Source: Halomonas sp. QHL1 (GTDB taxonomy: Bacteria; Pseudomonadota; Gammaproteobacteria; Pseudomonadales; Halomonadaceae). Taken from it: a stretch of DNA of 64,000 nucleotides. The DNA is taken from assembly GCF_001882345.1 (NCBI RefSeq), contig NZ_MINL01000001.1, positions 3,419,852 through 3,483,851 on the forward strand, given 5' to 3'. Position 1 is the first letter of the stretch, and each line of letters opens with the position of its first letter. Shown here piece after piece: positions 8,469 through 16,685 of this stretch. Position numbers and translations under genes: made by a program. The notes beneath the pieces were generated by a model that saw only the letters and a program-made list of their open reading frames with translations, had not been told where the DNA came from and ran no database searches.

Positions 8469-9200
8469 ATGAATTCATTAAAAGCGTGGGGTGGGGCCAT
8501 CGCCGCTGCCGGTGTGATGGTGGTGCTCGCGGGGTGTGCAGCCACCCCCTCCACAGAAACTACGGCCGCTAACCAAGCAACGCTGGATAACCGGGCTCCC
8601 TTTCTGCCCTCGGCGCTGTTTCCTGGCTCCGCTGAGCAATTTGCCGCATGGCACTGCGAGCCTGCGAAACAACACTTGGTCACCGCCACCAATGCCAACG
8701 ATTTGCGCCTATGGTCGCTGCACGGCGCATGGCGGCTGCCCCAAGCCGTCGTAGCCAGCGGCGCCCGCTATCAAGATGGTGAGATCAGCTTCTGGAACCG
8801 GGGTGACAAGGCGCTAGTGGAAACGCCTCGAGGGCAACTGCAGTGCTCGCTGGCCGAGCAGCGTGACGCCTTAACCCGAACTGCGAAGCCCGGCGTGATG
8901 TTCTTTGGCCAGGGTAACGAACCGGGCTGGACGGTTGCGTTAGCGAATGACACGCCGACGCTAACGATGGAGACAAACTACGGGGAAGAGCGCCTTCAAC
9001 TACCGTATATGGTTAGCGTGATGGACAACGAAGCGGGACGGGTCGTGATTGAAAACGCCGACGTGGAGCCCTTTTTCCGCGTGCGTATCGACGCTGGGGC
9101 CTGTTTCGATAACATGAGCGGTAAGCCTTTCCCCGCTCGCGTTACGCTGACCTACGGTGGTGAGCAGTATAGCGGCTGTGGCCAAGGTATTGCTCCCTAA
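8469..9200 (+). CDS. Lipoprotein with MliC-like and COG3650-like domains
   Basis: This 243-residue protein has a lipoprotein signal peptide with lipobox LAGC (Cys23). Residues about 58-125 contain 'WHCEP', 'SGARYQDGEISFWNRGDKA' and a second Cys, the pattern of MliC, the membrane-bound inhibitor of C-type lysozyme. The C-terminal part, from about 130 ('FFGQGNEPGW', 'CFDNMSGKPFPARVTLTY', 'CGQG'), resembles the uncharacterised COG3650 domain. It is probably anchored to the outer membrane facing the periplasm. GGGAG lies 8 bases before the ATG. Lysozyme inhibition is inferred from the domain only. Confidence 0.7.
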   Translation: MNSLKAWGGAIAAAGVMVVLAGCAATPSTETTAANQATLDNRAPFLPSALFPGSAEQFAAWHCEPAKQHLVTATNANDLRLWSLHGAWRLPQAVVASGARYQDGEISFWNRGDKALVETPRGQLQCSLAEQRDALTRTAKPGVMFFGQGNEPGWTVALANDTPTLTMETNYGEERLQLPYMVSVMDNEAGRVVIENADVEPFFRVRIDAGACFDNMSGKPFPARVTLTYGGEQYSGCGQGIAP

Positions 9201-9212
9201 TAAAGCGTTAAC

Positions 9213-10283
9213 TCAGCAGCGATAAACAACACGCTCGGCCCGCCACTCTTGCGCTACAAAGTCGCTGGCGCACAGGGCCGAGGTGTTACCTGTGGCTCGA
9301 GCGGCGAGACGCGATAGCGTTTCCATCTGAATACCACGGGTACTCTCCAGCTGTTCGCTGACCGCAAGTGGCACCCAGCGTTCGTCCTCTAACGTTGCCA
9401 GAGTAAAGCTAAACGGGTGAAAGCCTGGGAAGCCGAGTCGAATATCGGTGGCGATCAGCGTCTCTTTTCCCTCTAGCTGCCGCGTTTCATAGCGTAGGAA
9501 AGGTCCCGTAAACCAGGTTAAGCGCAGCCCTTGCTGGCTGGCCAAGGCGAACGTTTCTAGTTCAGCGTTACGAACCAGCGGCTCAAGACGCGGTTGACGG
9601 TCACCGTCAAATACGCTGATAAGGCTTTCATAATAGCGCTCCCCGTCAATCACCGTGGCGCGCCATAGCACAATGTTAAACGGCGTTGGCTGTATCAGCA
9701 GCGGCGCCTCTTCCAGACCCCTCTCCGCTAGGGCTGGGGCAAGACGTTGCTCTACCGTCAACTTCGCACCCGCTGCTACCACTAGGTAAATACTCGTGAT
9801 GGCCAATCCCCATGTGCAGGCTTTACGTACCCGTTGAGAGATCAAGGCAATCCCCAGGGTGAGTAACAGCGGCAGCGTATAGAACGGATCAATAATAAAA
9901 ATAATCGGCCACGCGGCGGGAGCGAGGTCAAGGGGCCAAAGTAACTGGGTACCGTAAGTGGTCAGCGCATCAAGCAGAGGATGGGTAAGCAAAATAAGCG
10001 CAAAGAAGCACCACCAGTGAGGCAGACTAATATCTTTTGCGGGAGCAAATCGCGCGCTCAGCAGCGCCAACAGGGTGGCCAACCCTGTTAGTACAAAAAG
10101 CGAATGGCTAAAACCGCGATGCTCGGTGACATTGGCCACGGCATCGCCATAATCCAACGCTACATCAAGATCGGGCAGGGTGCCCAGTACGGCGCCGATG
10201 AGAATAGCCTTCCGGCCAAGGCGTCGGCCCAGTACCACCCCACCAATGGTTGCGCCAAGTGCGGCTTGAGTGACTGAATCCAC
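9213..10283 (-). CDS. YdjM-like membrane-bound metal-dependent hydrolase (DUF457)
   Basis: This 356-residue inner-membrane protein opens with 'MDSVTQAALGATIGG' and carries the DUF457/YdjM motifs 'GTLPDLD' and 'HRGFSHSLFV', whose His and Asp residues are thought to bind metal, then 'THPLLDALTTYG'. Four or five hydrophobic helices occupy the first 185 residues and a soluble C-terminal domain follows. The start is a GTG with GGAG 7 bases upstream. In E. coli ydjM is part of the SOS response, but I see no clear LexA box here. It converges on the lipoprotein gene with a 12-base gap. The exact substrate is unknown. Confidence 0.75.
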   Translation of the reverse strand: MDSVTQAALGATIGGVVLGRRLGRKAILIGAVLGTLPDLDVALDYGDAVANVTEHRGFSHSLFVLTGLATLLALLSARFAPAKDISLPHWWCFFALILLTHPLLDALTTYGTQLLWPLDLAPAAWPIIFIIDPFYTLPLLLTLGIALISQRVRKACTWGLAITSIYLVVAAGAKLTVEQRLAPALAERGLEEAPLLIQPTPFNIVLWRATVIDGERYYESLISVFDGDRQPRLEPLVRNAELETFALASQQGLRLTWFTGPFLRYETRQLEGKETLIATDIRLGFPGFHPFSFTLATLEDERWVPLAVSEQLESTRGIQMETLSRLAARATGNTSALCASDFVAQEWRAERVVYRC

Positions 10284-10411
10284 AGGTTTCTCCGACAGGT
10301 AAACCCAGCTAAGATAAACGTTATGATTTAATTATACAGCGTTGTAGCGATTTATTTTCGCTGTCACGTTTCTGTAAAGTATGACCAAGCCCCTTTTTAA
10401 CAGGAGTCGAT

Positions 10412-10852
10412 ATGCAATATCTACATACCATGGTGCGTGTTAGTGACCTAGATGCTTCGCTGCGTTTTTATTGCGATCTGCTGGGTCTTAAAGAAGTACG
10501 CCGTAAAGAGAATGAGAAAGGGCGCTTCACGCTGGTGTTTCTGGCCGCACCAGAAGATGAGCCACGCTCCGAGCGGCTGACGGCTCCGGAGCTTGAACTG
10601 ACGTATAACTGGGATCCCGAAGAGTACACAGGCGGGCGTAACTTTGGCCACCTAGCCTATCGGGTGGATGATATCTATGCGCTCTGCCAACACCTTAAGG
10701 ACAATGGCGTGACAATTAATCGCCCGCCCCGTGATGGCCATATGGCGTTTGTTAAATCACCGGATGGTATCTCTGTGGAACTGCTGCAGAAAGGCGATGC
10801 CTTGGCGCCACAAGAGCCATGGGCCTCCATGGATAACACCGGTAGCTGGTAG
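10412..10852 (+). CDS. gloA: Lactoylglutathione lyase (glyoxalase I)
   Basis: This 146-residue VOC-fold protein begins '[20 protein letters not shown]', the usual glyoxalase I start with the first metal-ligand His. It has '[16 protein letters not shown]', carrying a second His, and '[14 protein letters not shown]' with the C-terminal metal-ligand Glu. It converts the methylglyoxal-glutathione adduct to S-lactoylglutathione in the cytoplasm. CAGGAG lies upstream of the ATG. The length fits the bacterial, nickel-type short form (about 135 residues). A tandem degenerate repeat starts at its stop codon. Confidence 0.93.
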   Translation: MQYLHTMVRVSDLDASLRFYCDLLGLKEVRRKENEKGRFTLVFLAAPEDEPRSERLTAPELELTYNWDPEEYTGGRNFGHLAYRVDDIYALCQHLKDNGVTINRPPRDGHMAFVKSPDGISVELLQKGDALAPQEPWASMDNTGSW

Positions 10853-10927
10853 CTGTTACATAAATAGCTATTACACAAAGAGCTATGCCACACAGACTAT
10901 TCCACAAAGGCTATGACACAAGGAAAG
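10850..10927. repeat. Five degenerate 15-16-base tandem repeats
   Basis: From the gloA stop codon to the next ribosome-binding site the sequence reads as five imperfect copies of a unit like AGCTATNACACAAAG. They start at 10850, 10865, 10881, 10896 and 10911. The units share CTAT or CTGT followed by CCACA/ACACA and AAG, with substitutions in each. The last copy supplies the AAGGA ribosome site of the following lipoprotein gene. No function is known to me. Confidence 0.55.
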
Positions 10928-10933
10928 TTCACC

Positions 10934-11395
10934 ATGACCATGAAAGGTTGGCGCTTACTGCCACTGCTCGCTTCCGCTGCGCTGCTGTTAAGTGCTTGTA
11001 GCAGTTCGCCAGAATCAGGCTCTGCGCCGCAACCAGGGCCGAGTGACGCCTCGCTTTCGGGCGCTATCGTCGACCAGCGTTGGAATTTATTGCTGGTGGG
11101 AACCGATGAGCGGCTCTCCATGCCGGAAACGCCTTTTTTCCAGATTTCAAAAGAGGGCAAAGTTAGCGGCTACGACGGCTGTAACCGCTTTACTGGCGAA
11201 GTAACACTCGGTGAGAACCAGCGCATTGAGTTTAGCCAACTGGCCACCACCCGAATGGCGTGTCCACAAATGGCCGATGCCAAACGGGTCACCGATATGA
11301 TGGAGACCGCCTATCGATATTTAATTGACCACGATCGGTTGGTCTTCTTTGGTCCGGATAGTCGGGTGCTAGGCGGTTGGCGCGAAGGTAACTGA
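10934..11395 (+). CDS. META-domain lipoprotein (HslJ-like)
   Basis: This 153-residue protein has a lipoprotein signal sequence with lipobox LSAC (Cys22). From about residue 45 it carries a META domain with the typical 'GYDGCNRFTGEV' and 'LATTRMACP' motifs, as in E. coli HslJ, which is linked to novobiocin resistance and heat shock. It is probably anchored in the envelope. The frame opens at 10913, but AAGGA at 10919-10923 points to the ATG at 10934. It follows gloA on the same strand, separated only by the short repeats. The domain call is firm; the role is not known. Confidence 0.82.
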   Translation: MTMKGWRLLPLLASAALLLSACSSSPESGSAPQPGPSDASLSGAIVDQRWNLLLVGTDERLSMPETPFFQISKEGKVSGYDGCNRFTGEVTLGENQRIEFSQLATTRMACPQMADAKRVTDMMETAYRYLIDHDRLVFFGPDSRVLGGWREGN

Positions 11396-11402
11396 TAGCC
11401 GG

Positions 11403-12536
11403 TTAGTCTTCAAAAGGCGGATTGAAGCGGGCGATAAAGCGCGCATCAATCCGCTTTTTCCATTTCCATACCCATTTTCCTGATAGGCCAAAGGTACCGC
11501 GGCTGGCAATTGCCCGGCCATCGCCTGTACCAATCAGAGCCAGTACGCGCTTGGGTGGCTGCCAATCGTTGAGGGTCTCGCCGTGGCAGGCATGGCGCAG
11601 GTTATCCGCTAAGGGTGGCCCCATGCGCACCGCATAAACGCCGGCGTTTGGCAGTGTGGGAGTGAGCGCGGCGCAATCACCCGACGCAAAAATGCCCGGC
11701 TGATCGATGACCTCAAGGGTTTTCGCTACTCGAATAAAGCCATTTTTATCTAATGGCAGCGCGCTGTCAGCGAGCCAACCATGACCCACCGCCCCAGTGG
11801 CCCAGAGTACTATATCCGCAGGAATGAGTACGTTACAGTGAGTTAATACCCCGCCGTCTACCAATGCTTCCCCACGTACTTGATGATGCACGCTAATGTC
11901 TGCGCGTAATAACGCTCGCTGAATAAGCCAGCGCGGTAAGTCACCAGCACCGGGCAGCAGCTCGTTTGATGCGCTTAGTAAATGGCCCTGCCAACGAATA
12001 TCCGGGCGCTGTTTACGTAGCTGAGCCAGAACACTCATCAGCGTTTCGCAGCCCGCCGCACCGCCACCAACGCCCACCACGCGTTGGTGGCCGCCACTGG
12101 GTAAGTGGTTAACGTCATTTTGCAGTGCCTGCCAGCGTCGATGCAGCGTACTTAACGGGCGCATAGCGATTAACTGGGGTAGCCGATTCCCGTGCTGTTG
12201 GGGAGGTTTTAACGTGGAGCCGATATTGAAAGAAGCGACGTCAAAATCAATCCGGTCACCATTTGCCAGGATTACGTAGCGCGCCTGGGTATTCACCGTT
12301 TTAGCCGGGGAGAGAATCAGCCGGGCATTGGCCCGCTGGCACAGCGCGGCTATATCAATCTGCGTCTCTTCCAGCGTGCTTTCACCTGCAAGCCAGGCTG
12401 GCACGCTGCCTGAGTAAGCGGCGGTAGCTGCGTCGCTCACCACGGTCAGTGCGATATGGTGATCTGTCTGGTTGGCAAAGGCCTCCAGTACAAAGGCGTG
12501 AGCATGGCCCGCGCCAATGAGTAACAGCTGCTTCAT
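11403..12536 (-). CDS. FAD-dependent oxidoreductase of the SelD N-terminal type (TIGR03169-like)
   Basis: This 377-residue flavoprotein starts with the dinucleotide motif 'LLLIGAGHAHAFVLE' and has a second nucleotide-binding motif 'VVGVGGGAAGCE' near residue 155 and the late FAD motif 'GIFASGDCA'. The 'GAGHAH' start is characteristic of the pyridine nucleotide-disulfide oxidoreductase family that in some bacteria is fused to the N-terminus of selenide-water dikinase (SelD). Here it stands alone, and no selD gene is in the window. Its ATG overlaps the stop codon of the upstream VTT-dehydrogenase gene by 4 bases, so the two are translationally coupled. It is the last gene of the long operon. 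Substrate unknown. Confidence 0.8.
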   Translation of the reverse strand: MKQLLLIGAGHAHAFVLEAFANQTDHHIALTVVSDAATAAYSGSVPAWLAGESTLEETQIDIAALCQRANARLILSPAKTVNTQARYVILANGDRIDFDVASFNIGSTLKPPQQHGNRLPQLIAMRPLSTLHRRWQALQNDVNHLPSGGHQRVVGVGGGAAGCETLMSVLAQLRKQRPDIRWQGHLLSASNELLPGAGDLPRWLIQRALLRADISVHHQVRGEALVDGGVLTHCNVLIPADIVLWATGAVGHGWLADSALPLDKNGFIRVAKTLEVIDQPGIFASGDCAALTPTLPNAGVYAVRMGPPLADNLRHACHGETLNDWQPPKRVLALIGTGDGRAIASRGTFGLSGKWVWKWKKRIDARFIARFNPPFED

Positions 12537-14677
12537 TGACTGTCACCGCGCCGCCAATTGAAGTAGCGCTTCAATAGTGCCAGCACCCGTTCGGGTTTAT
12601 GAGCATTCTTCCATACACCCGCAGTGGCTTTGGCCGCCTCGCCGAGTGTGGGGTAGGGGTGGATAGTGCCCAGCAGCTTATTGAGACCCAGGCCGTGCTT
12701 CATGGCGAGGGTGAATTCGCCCAGCCATTCGCCGGCATTTTCCGCCACGATGGTTGCGCCTAAAATCTTGTCTTTGCCGGGCACGGTAAGCACTTTGATA
12801 AAGCCTTGGGTCGCGCCTTCGGCAATGGCACGGTCGCTTTCGCTCATGGCGTAGCGGGTGATTTCAAAGGCAATGCCCTGTGCATTAGCCTCTTTTTCGT
12901 TTAACCCCACCCTGGCTACTTCCGGCTGCACATAGGTGACGGCGGGCATATAGCGGTAATCCACCGCAAAGCTTTTCAGCTCACCAAACAGCGCATTGAC
13001 TGCTGCGTGCCACGCCTGGTGAGCGGCGGCATGGGTGAGCTGATAGGGGCCCGCTAAATCGCCGCAGGCCCAGATATTGGGTAGATGGGTTTGCAGACGC
13101 TCGTTCAGCTCTAACGTTCCCGCTTGGGTGGTCGTGATGTCTAATGCTTCCAGCCCTAAGCCTTCCACATTGGCTTGACGACCGGCACTCACCAGCAGGT
13201 AGTCAAAGGCAAGCATCTTGCGCTCGCCGTGATGCTCCACCGCTAGCCGATAGCCAGTTTCGTCGCTGATAACTTCCAGCGCCTTGGCGTCGGTCATTAC
13301 CCTGACACCTTCGTTAACCAAAGTGCCTTCGATCAACTCACCTACCTCTGGGTCTTCGCGACCCAGAAGTTGGGAAATGCCTTCGACCAGGGTGACTTGG
13401 CTACCCAGGCGGGCAAAGCTCTGGCTTAGCTCGCAGCCAATGGCACCACCGCCCAACACCACTAAACGCTCGGGCAGTTCAGTAAGCGACCAAAGATTTT
13501 CTGAGGTTAGAACGGGCGCATCCATAATGCCGGGTAACGGGGGTACTTTGGGCCTAGCGCCGGTGGCCAGCACGATATGTCGGGCGGTGAGAGTTTTATC
13601 CCCCACCTGCACTTCCCAGGGTGAGATCAACTTGGCGTGGTCCTGGTACACCTCAACGCCTAGGCCGCTGTAGCGCTCCACGCTGTCGTGGGGTTCGATA
13701 TCGCTAATTGCCTGTTTCACATGCCCCATCACCTTGGCAAAATCGACCTGCGGCTCGCTGGCAGTCACTCCGAACCGGTGTGCGGTGCGAATCTCATGGG
13801 CGGAGCGAGCAGCGCGAATGAGCGCTTTGGAGGGCACGCAGCCGGTATTCAGGCAATCGCCGCCCATTTTGTGTTTTTCCACCAGCGCCACTTTGGCGTT
13901 CACGGCGCTGGCGATATAGCTGGTGACCAGCCCGGCTGAGCCGCCGCCGATGACCACAATGTCGTAGTCAAAACGCGCTGGCTGGGTAAAACCTTTATAA
14001 GCTTTGCGCTTCTGCAACAGCTGTACAATGCGCCGAGCTATCCAGGGGAAGATAGCCAGCAGTAAAAACGAGGCGATAAGCGTCGGCGAGAGAATACCCC
14101 CCAGACTCTCTAAATCACCTAGCTGCCCACCCGCATTCACATAGATGGCGGTGCCGGGTAGCATCGCGAGCTGGCTTACCCAGTAAAAAGTGATGGTTTT
14201 GATGCGTGTCAGGCCCATGACCAGGTTGATCATAAAAAACGGAAACACCGGCACTAAACGCATTGTGAAGAGGTAGAGAGCTCCATCGCGCTCGACACCG
14301 CGATTCACTGAGGCAAACTGGCGCGGAAAACGCTTTTCAATGGGGCTACGAAAGAGAAACCGCGAGAGTAAAAAGGCCAGCGTGGCGCCCATTGTGCTGG
14401 CGAAGGAGATAATCAGCAGCCCCCAACCTAAACCAAATAGCGTACCGCCAAGCAGGGTCATCAGCGTGGCGCCCGGCAGTGAGAGCGCCGTTATCACCAC
14501 ATAAACGACAAAAAACATCCCGGCTACCTGCCAAGGGTTTTGATTAAATGCCGTTTGGAAGTCGCTTTGGTACGCTTTGATGGTTTCCAGGGTGAACCAT
14601 TGATGGGCACCGCTGATGAAAAACACGCCAATGGCGGTGATCAGTAGCGCTGCAATAATCAAACGTTGTCGGGTCAC
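12533..14677 (-). CDS. Fusion of VTT/TVP38 membrane domain and dihydrolipoamide-dehydrogenase-like oxidoreductase
   Basis: This 714-residue two-part protein has about 225 N-terminal residues forming a multi-helix TVP38/DedA-like (VTT, SNARE-associated) domain, including 'LPGATLMTLLGGTLFG' and 'RLVPVFPFFMINLVMG'. From about 235 it is a complete flavin disulfide reductase like mercuric reductase or Lpd: 'DIVVIGGGSAGLVTS', the redox pair in 'GGDCLNTGCVPSKALI', 'VVLGGGAIGCELSQSFARLG', 'GDLAGPYQLTHAA', and the dimer-interface motif 'HPYPTLGE'. There is no N-terminal mercury-binding domain. GTG start with GGAG 8 bases upstream. It sits between the transferase pair and a second flavoprotein. A membrane-tethered redox role is inferred; the substrate is unknown. 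Confidence 0.85.
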   Translation of the reverse strand: MTRQRLIIAALLITAIGVFFISGAHQWFTLETIKAYQSDFQTAFNQNPWQVAGMFFVVYVVITALSLPGATLMTLLGGTLFGLGWGLLIISFASTMGATLAFLLSRFLFRSPIEKRFPRQFASVNRGVERDGALYLFTMRLVPVFPFFMINLVMGLTRIKTITFYWVSQLAMLPGTAIYVNAGGQLGDLESLGGILSPTLIASFLLLAIFPWIARRIVQLLQKRKAYKGFTQPARFDYDIVVIGGGSAGLVTSYIASAVNAKVALVEKHKMGGDCLNTGCVPSKALIRAARSAHEIRTAHRFGVTASEPQVDFAKVMGHVKQAISDIEPHDSVERYSGLGVEVYQDHAKLISPWEVQVGDKTLTARHIVLATGARPKVPPLPGIMDAPVLTSENLWSLTELPERLVVLGGGAIGCELSQSFARLGSQVTLVEGISQLLGREDPEVGELIEGTLVNEGVRVMTDAKALEVISDETGYRLAVEHHGERKMLAFDYLLVSAGRQANVEGLGLEALDITTTQAGTLELNERLQTHLPNIWACGDLAGPYQLTHAAAHQAWHAAVNALFGELKSFAVDYRYMPAVTYVQPEVARVGLNEKEANAQGIAFEITRYAMSESDRAIAEGATQGFIKVLTVPGKDKILGATIVAENAGEWLGEFTLAMKHGLGLNKLLGTIHPYPTLGEAAKATAGVWKNAHKPERVLALLKRYFNWRRGDSQ

Positions 14678-14744
14678 AATAAAAGCTCCAGCGCTAATAA
14701 GGTAAGTATCGGGTGGTCACTGAGTGAGGAGAGAGCCCGTTTCC

Positions 14745-15359
14745 TTACATCGACACGGGCAAACCTTTCCAGCGCTGCCAGTCTTCGGGGCGATCCACAT
14801 CCCAAATAGTCGCGGGGTAGGCGGCGCGCAGGCCTAATGCTTCAATGCGCTGCTGCGTGGTGGTCAGCACGCTTTGGGTACCCCAGGGGATATCTTCAAA
14901 CAACGCGGGGTAGTCTTGCCTAGTGCCCACAAAACCGTAGCCGCCATCTTCAGCGGGTAAAATCACCACCTCAAAGTTAGCCAACTGGTGCGCGCAGGTA
15001 GTTATCAGCGCGCTGGTAATGCTTGGGCAATCGCTGCCCATCAGCATGGCTGGCCCTGGGGTACTGTTCAGGGCATGGCGAACCCGTGCGCCTAAATCGC
15101 CGTCTGGCTGGGCGCTTAACGTTACACCAAACGTCTCGCTAAGCTCGGTAAACAGCGGGTGGGCGTGATCAAGCGCCGTCCATAGCGTGATATTTTCGGC
15201 TGACAGCGCTTTGCAAGCATTAGCGACGCAGTGGCGTACCAGCTCCGCGTGGGCGTTGGCAGCACCTTCCAAACCGAGTAGGGGCGAGAGGCGCGTTTTA
15301 GCTTGCCCCGCTAGCGGGGCTTTGGCTAGTAGGTGTAGATGAGGCGTTTCAGCGGGCAT
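14745..15359 (-). CDS. TIGR04282-type transferase (DUF2064)
   Basis: This 204-residue GT-A-like nucleotidyl/glycosyl-transferase fold has the family motifs 'AKAPLAGQAKTRLSP' near the N-terminus, 'MLMGSDCPSI' and 'PAEDGGYGFVG'. It matches the family called 'rSAM/selenodomain-associated transferase 1', whose reaction is not established. ATG with GGAG 7 bases upstream; its first 11 bases overlap the end of the family-2 glycosyltransferase gene, with which it is almost always paired. It belongs to the long minus-strand operon with the ABC importer. Confidence 0.82.
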   Translation of the reverse strand: MPAETPHLHLLAKAPLAGQAKTRLSPLLGLEGAANAHAELVRHCVANACKALSAENITLWTALDHAHPLFTELSETFGVTLSAQPDGDLGARVRHALNSTPGPAMLMGSDCPSITSALITTCAHQLANFEVVILPAEDGGYGFVGTRQDYPALFEDIPWGTQSVLTTTQQRIEALGLRAAYPATIWDVDRPEDWQRWKGLPVSM

Positions 15360-16050
15360 CGCGATACTCCTTGGCGAGTTGGGTTGCGCTAACGCCGCGC
15401 CAGTAGCGGTAGCGCAGCCGCCACATCAGGCGGATGGTTTTCCAGGCGCCGAACGCATCCCAGCGCCTGCCCGAGCTTACCACTTTCGCCTTCAAACAGG
15501 CGGGCCGAGACACCCGTTTGAGCCGTTTAGACAGCTCAATATCTTCCATCAGTGGCTGTTCGGGAAAACCACCGCCTGCTTTGAAAGTGCTTGCGCGCAG
15601 AAACAGGCCCTGGTCGCCGGTGGCGATGCCGGTAAGCCGTGAGCGTTGGTTCATCATCCAGCTCACCACGGGCAGCCAGCCGCTGCGCCCTGCAAGCTCA
15701 ATATCAAAACGCCCCCAGGCGTGGCGGGAAAGCGCTTGGGTTATCTGCTCAACGGCATTCTTGGGCAGTCGGGTATCCGCGTGCAGGAACAGCAGTGCGG
15801 GCGCACTGGCATGCTGGGCGCCCAGGTTCATTTGCAGTGCCCGTCCGGCAGGGCTGCTGAGCAGGCAATCCACCAGCGGTTTGGCAATGCGAGCGCTGTC
15901 ATCGCAACTCCCGCCATCCACCACAATGATTTCTATGGGTATAGCAATGCGCAGCGGTTGCAGCGGCGTCAGGGCCGACTCAATTCCCGCGGCCTCGTTA
16001 AGCACCGGTATCACGATGCTGAGGAGGGGAGGTTTTTCAGCCGAGCTCAA
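15349..16050 (-). CDS. TIGR04283-type family 2 glycosyltransferase
   Basis: A family-2 glycosyltransferase beginning 'LLSIVIPVLNEAAGIESAL', with 'IIVVDGGSCDDSA', 'FLHADTRLP' (the DxD region) and 'GDQGLFLR'. It belongs to the 'rSAM/selenodomain-associated transferase 2' family. The longest frame opens at 16122 and an ATG lies at 16077. However, a perfect AGGAGG sits 8 bases before a TTG at 16050, giving 233 residues and the usual short N-terminus, so that start is preferred. It overlaps the ABC ATPase stop codon. The acceptor is unknown. Confidence 0.8.
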   Translation of the reverse strand: MSSAEKPPLLSIVIPVLNEAAGIESALTPLQPLRIAIPIEIIVVDGGSCDDSARIAKPLVDCLLSSPAGRALQMNLGAQHASAPALLFLHADTRLPKNAVEQITQALSRHAWGRFDIELAGRSGWLPVVSWMMNQRSRLTGIATGDQGLFLRASTFKAGGGFPEQPLMEDIELSKRLKRVSRPACLKAKVVSSGRRWDAFGAWKTIRLMWRLRYRYWRGVSATQLAKEYRDAR

Positions 16051-16675
16051 TGACTGGTCCTCCTGCCGCGCCTGCATCAGCGTGGTCGTGGGTGACCAGT
16101 AGCGCGGGCAGACCTGCCTCACGCAGTTGGCTAAACACCAGTGCGCGCATCTCCTGGCGCAGCGCTGTATCCAGCTTTGAAAACGGCTCGTCCAGCAGCA
16201 CTGCGTGAGGCTTGGAAAGCAGCAGACGCATCAACGCTACGCGCGATTGCTGGCCGCCGGAAAGGGTGGTCGGGTCGCGGGCCTCAAAGCCCGCTAGCCC
16301 AACCTGTTCAAGCGCTTGAGTAACCTGCTGGCGCTTCTCTTTGCTGTGGCGAGGTAGCCCGAAACGCAAGTTGCCGCCCACGCTTAAGTGCGGAAACAGC
16401 AGCGGATCCTGAAACAGCAGACCAATGCCGCGCTTTTCAGCGGGAAGGCTGAGTAAATCGTGCTCGCCTAGCCATACGCCGCCGCTGGCGTTGAACTCAC
16501 GGTCAAGAAAACCTGCAATATACGCCAATAAGGTGGATTTCCCCGACCCAGAAGGCCCCATTACCGTGAGTACCTCACCGGGGGCAATAGTGGCATTCAC
16601 TGTCAGTAACTCGCGGCCTGACAGGGCGATGCTGATTTGCTCAAGACGTAGCGGCGCGCAAAAAGAAGCTGTCAC
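16037..16675 (-). CDS. ABC transporter ATP-binding protein, YnjD-like
   Basis: This 212-residue ABC ATPase is complete: Walker A 'GPSGSGKSTLLAYIAG', Q-loop 'FQDPLLFPHLSV', signature 'LSGGQQSRVALMRLLL', Walker B 'AVLLDEPFSKLD' and H-loop 'LLVTHDHADA'. It is short and lacks the C-terminal regulatory domain of PotA-type subunits, as does E. coli YnjD. GTG start with AGAGG upstream. It follows the permease by 10 bases, and with the permease and binding protein makes a complete importer. The substrate of YnjBCD-type systems is unsettled; thiamine has been suggested from similarity to ThiBPQ. Confidence 0.88.
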   Translation of the reverse strand: MTASFCAPLRLEQISIALSGRELLTVNATIAPGEVLTVMGPSGSGKSTLLAYIAGFLDREFNASGGVWLGEHDLLSLPAEKRGIGLLFQDPLLFPHLSVGGNLRFGLPRHSKEKRQQVTQALEQVGLAGFEARDPTTLSGGQQSRVALMRLLLSKPHAVLLDEPFSKLDTALRQEMRALVFSQLREAGLPALLVTHDHADAGAAGGPVIELG

Positions 16676-16685
16676 AATGTTCCTC

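Noticed and set aside
12533..14677. Mercuric reductase (MerA) call
   Set aside because: There is no mer operon, no HMA domain, and no C-terminal Cys pair; general Lpd-family wording is safer.
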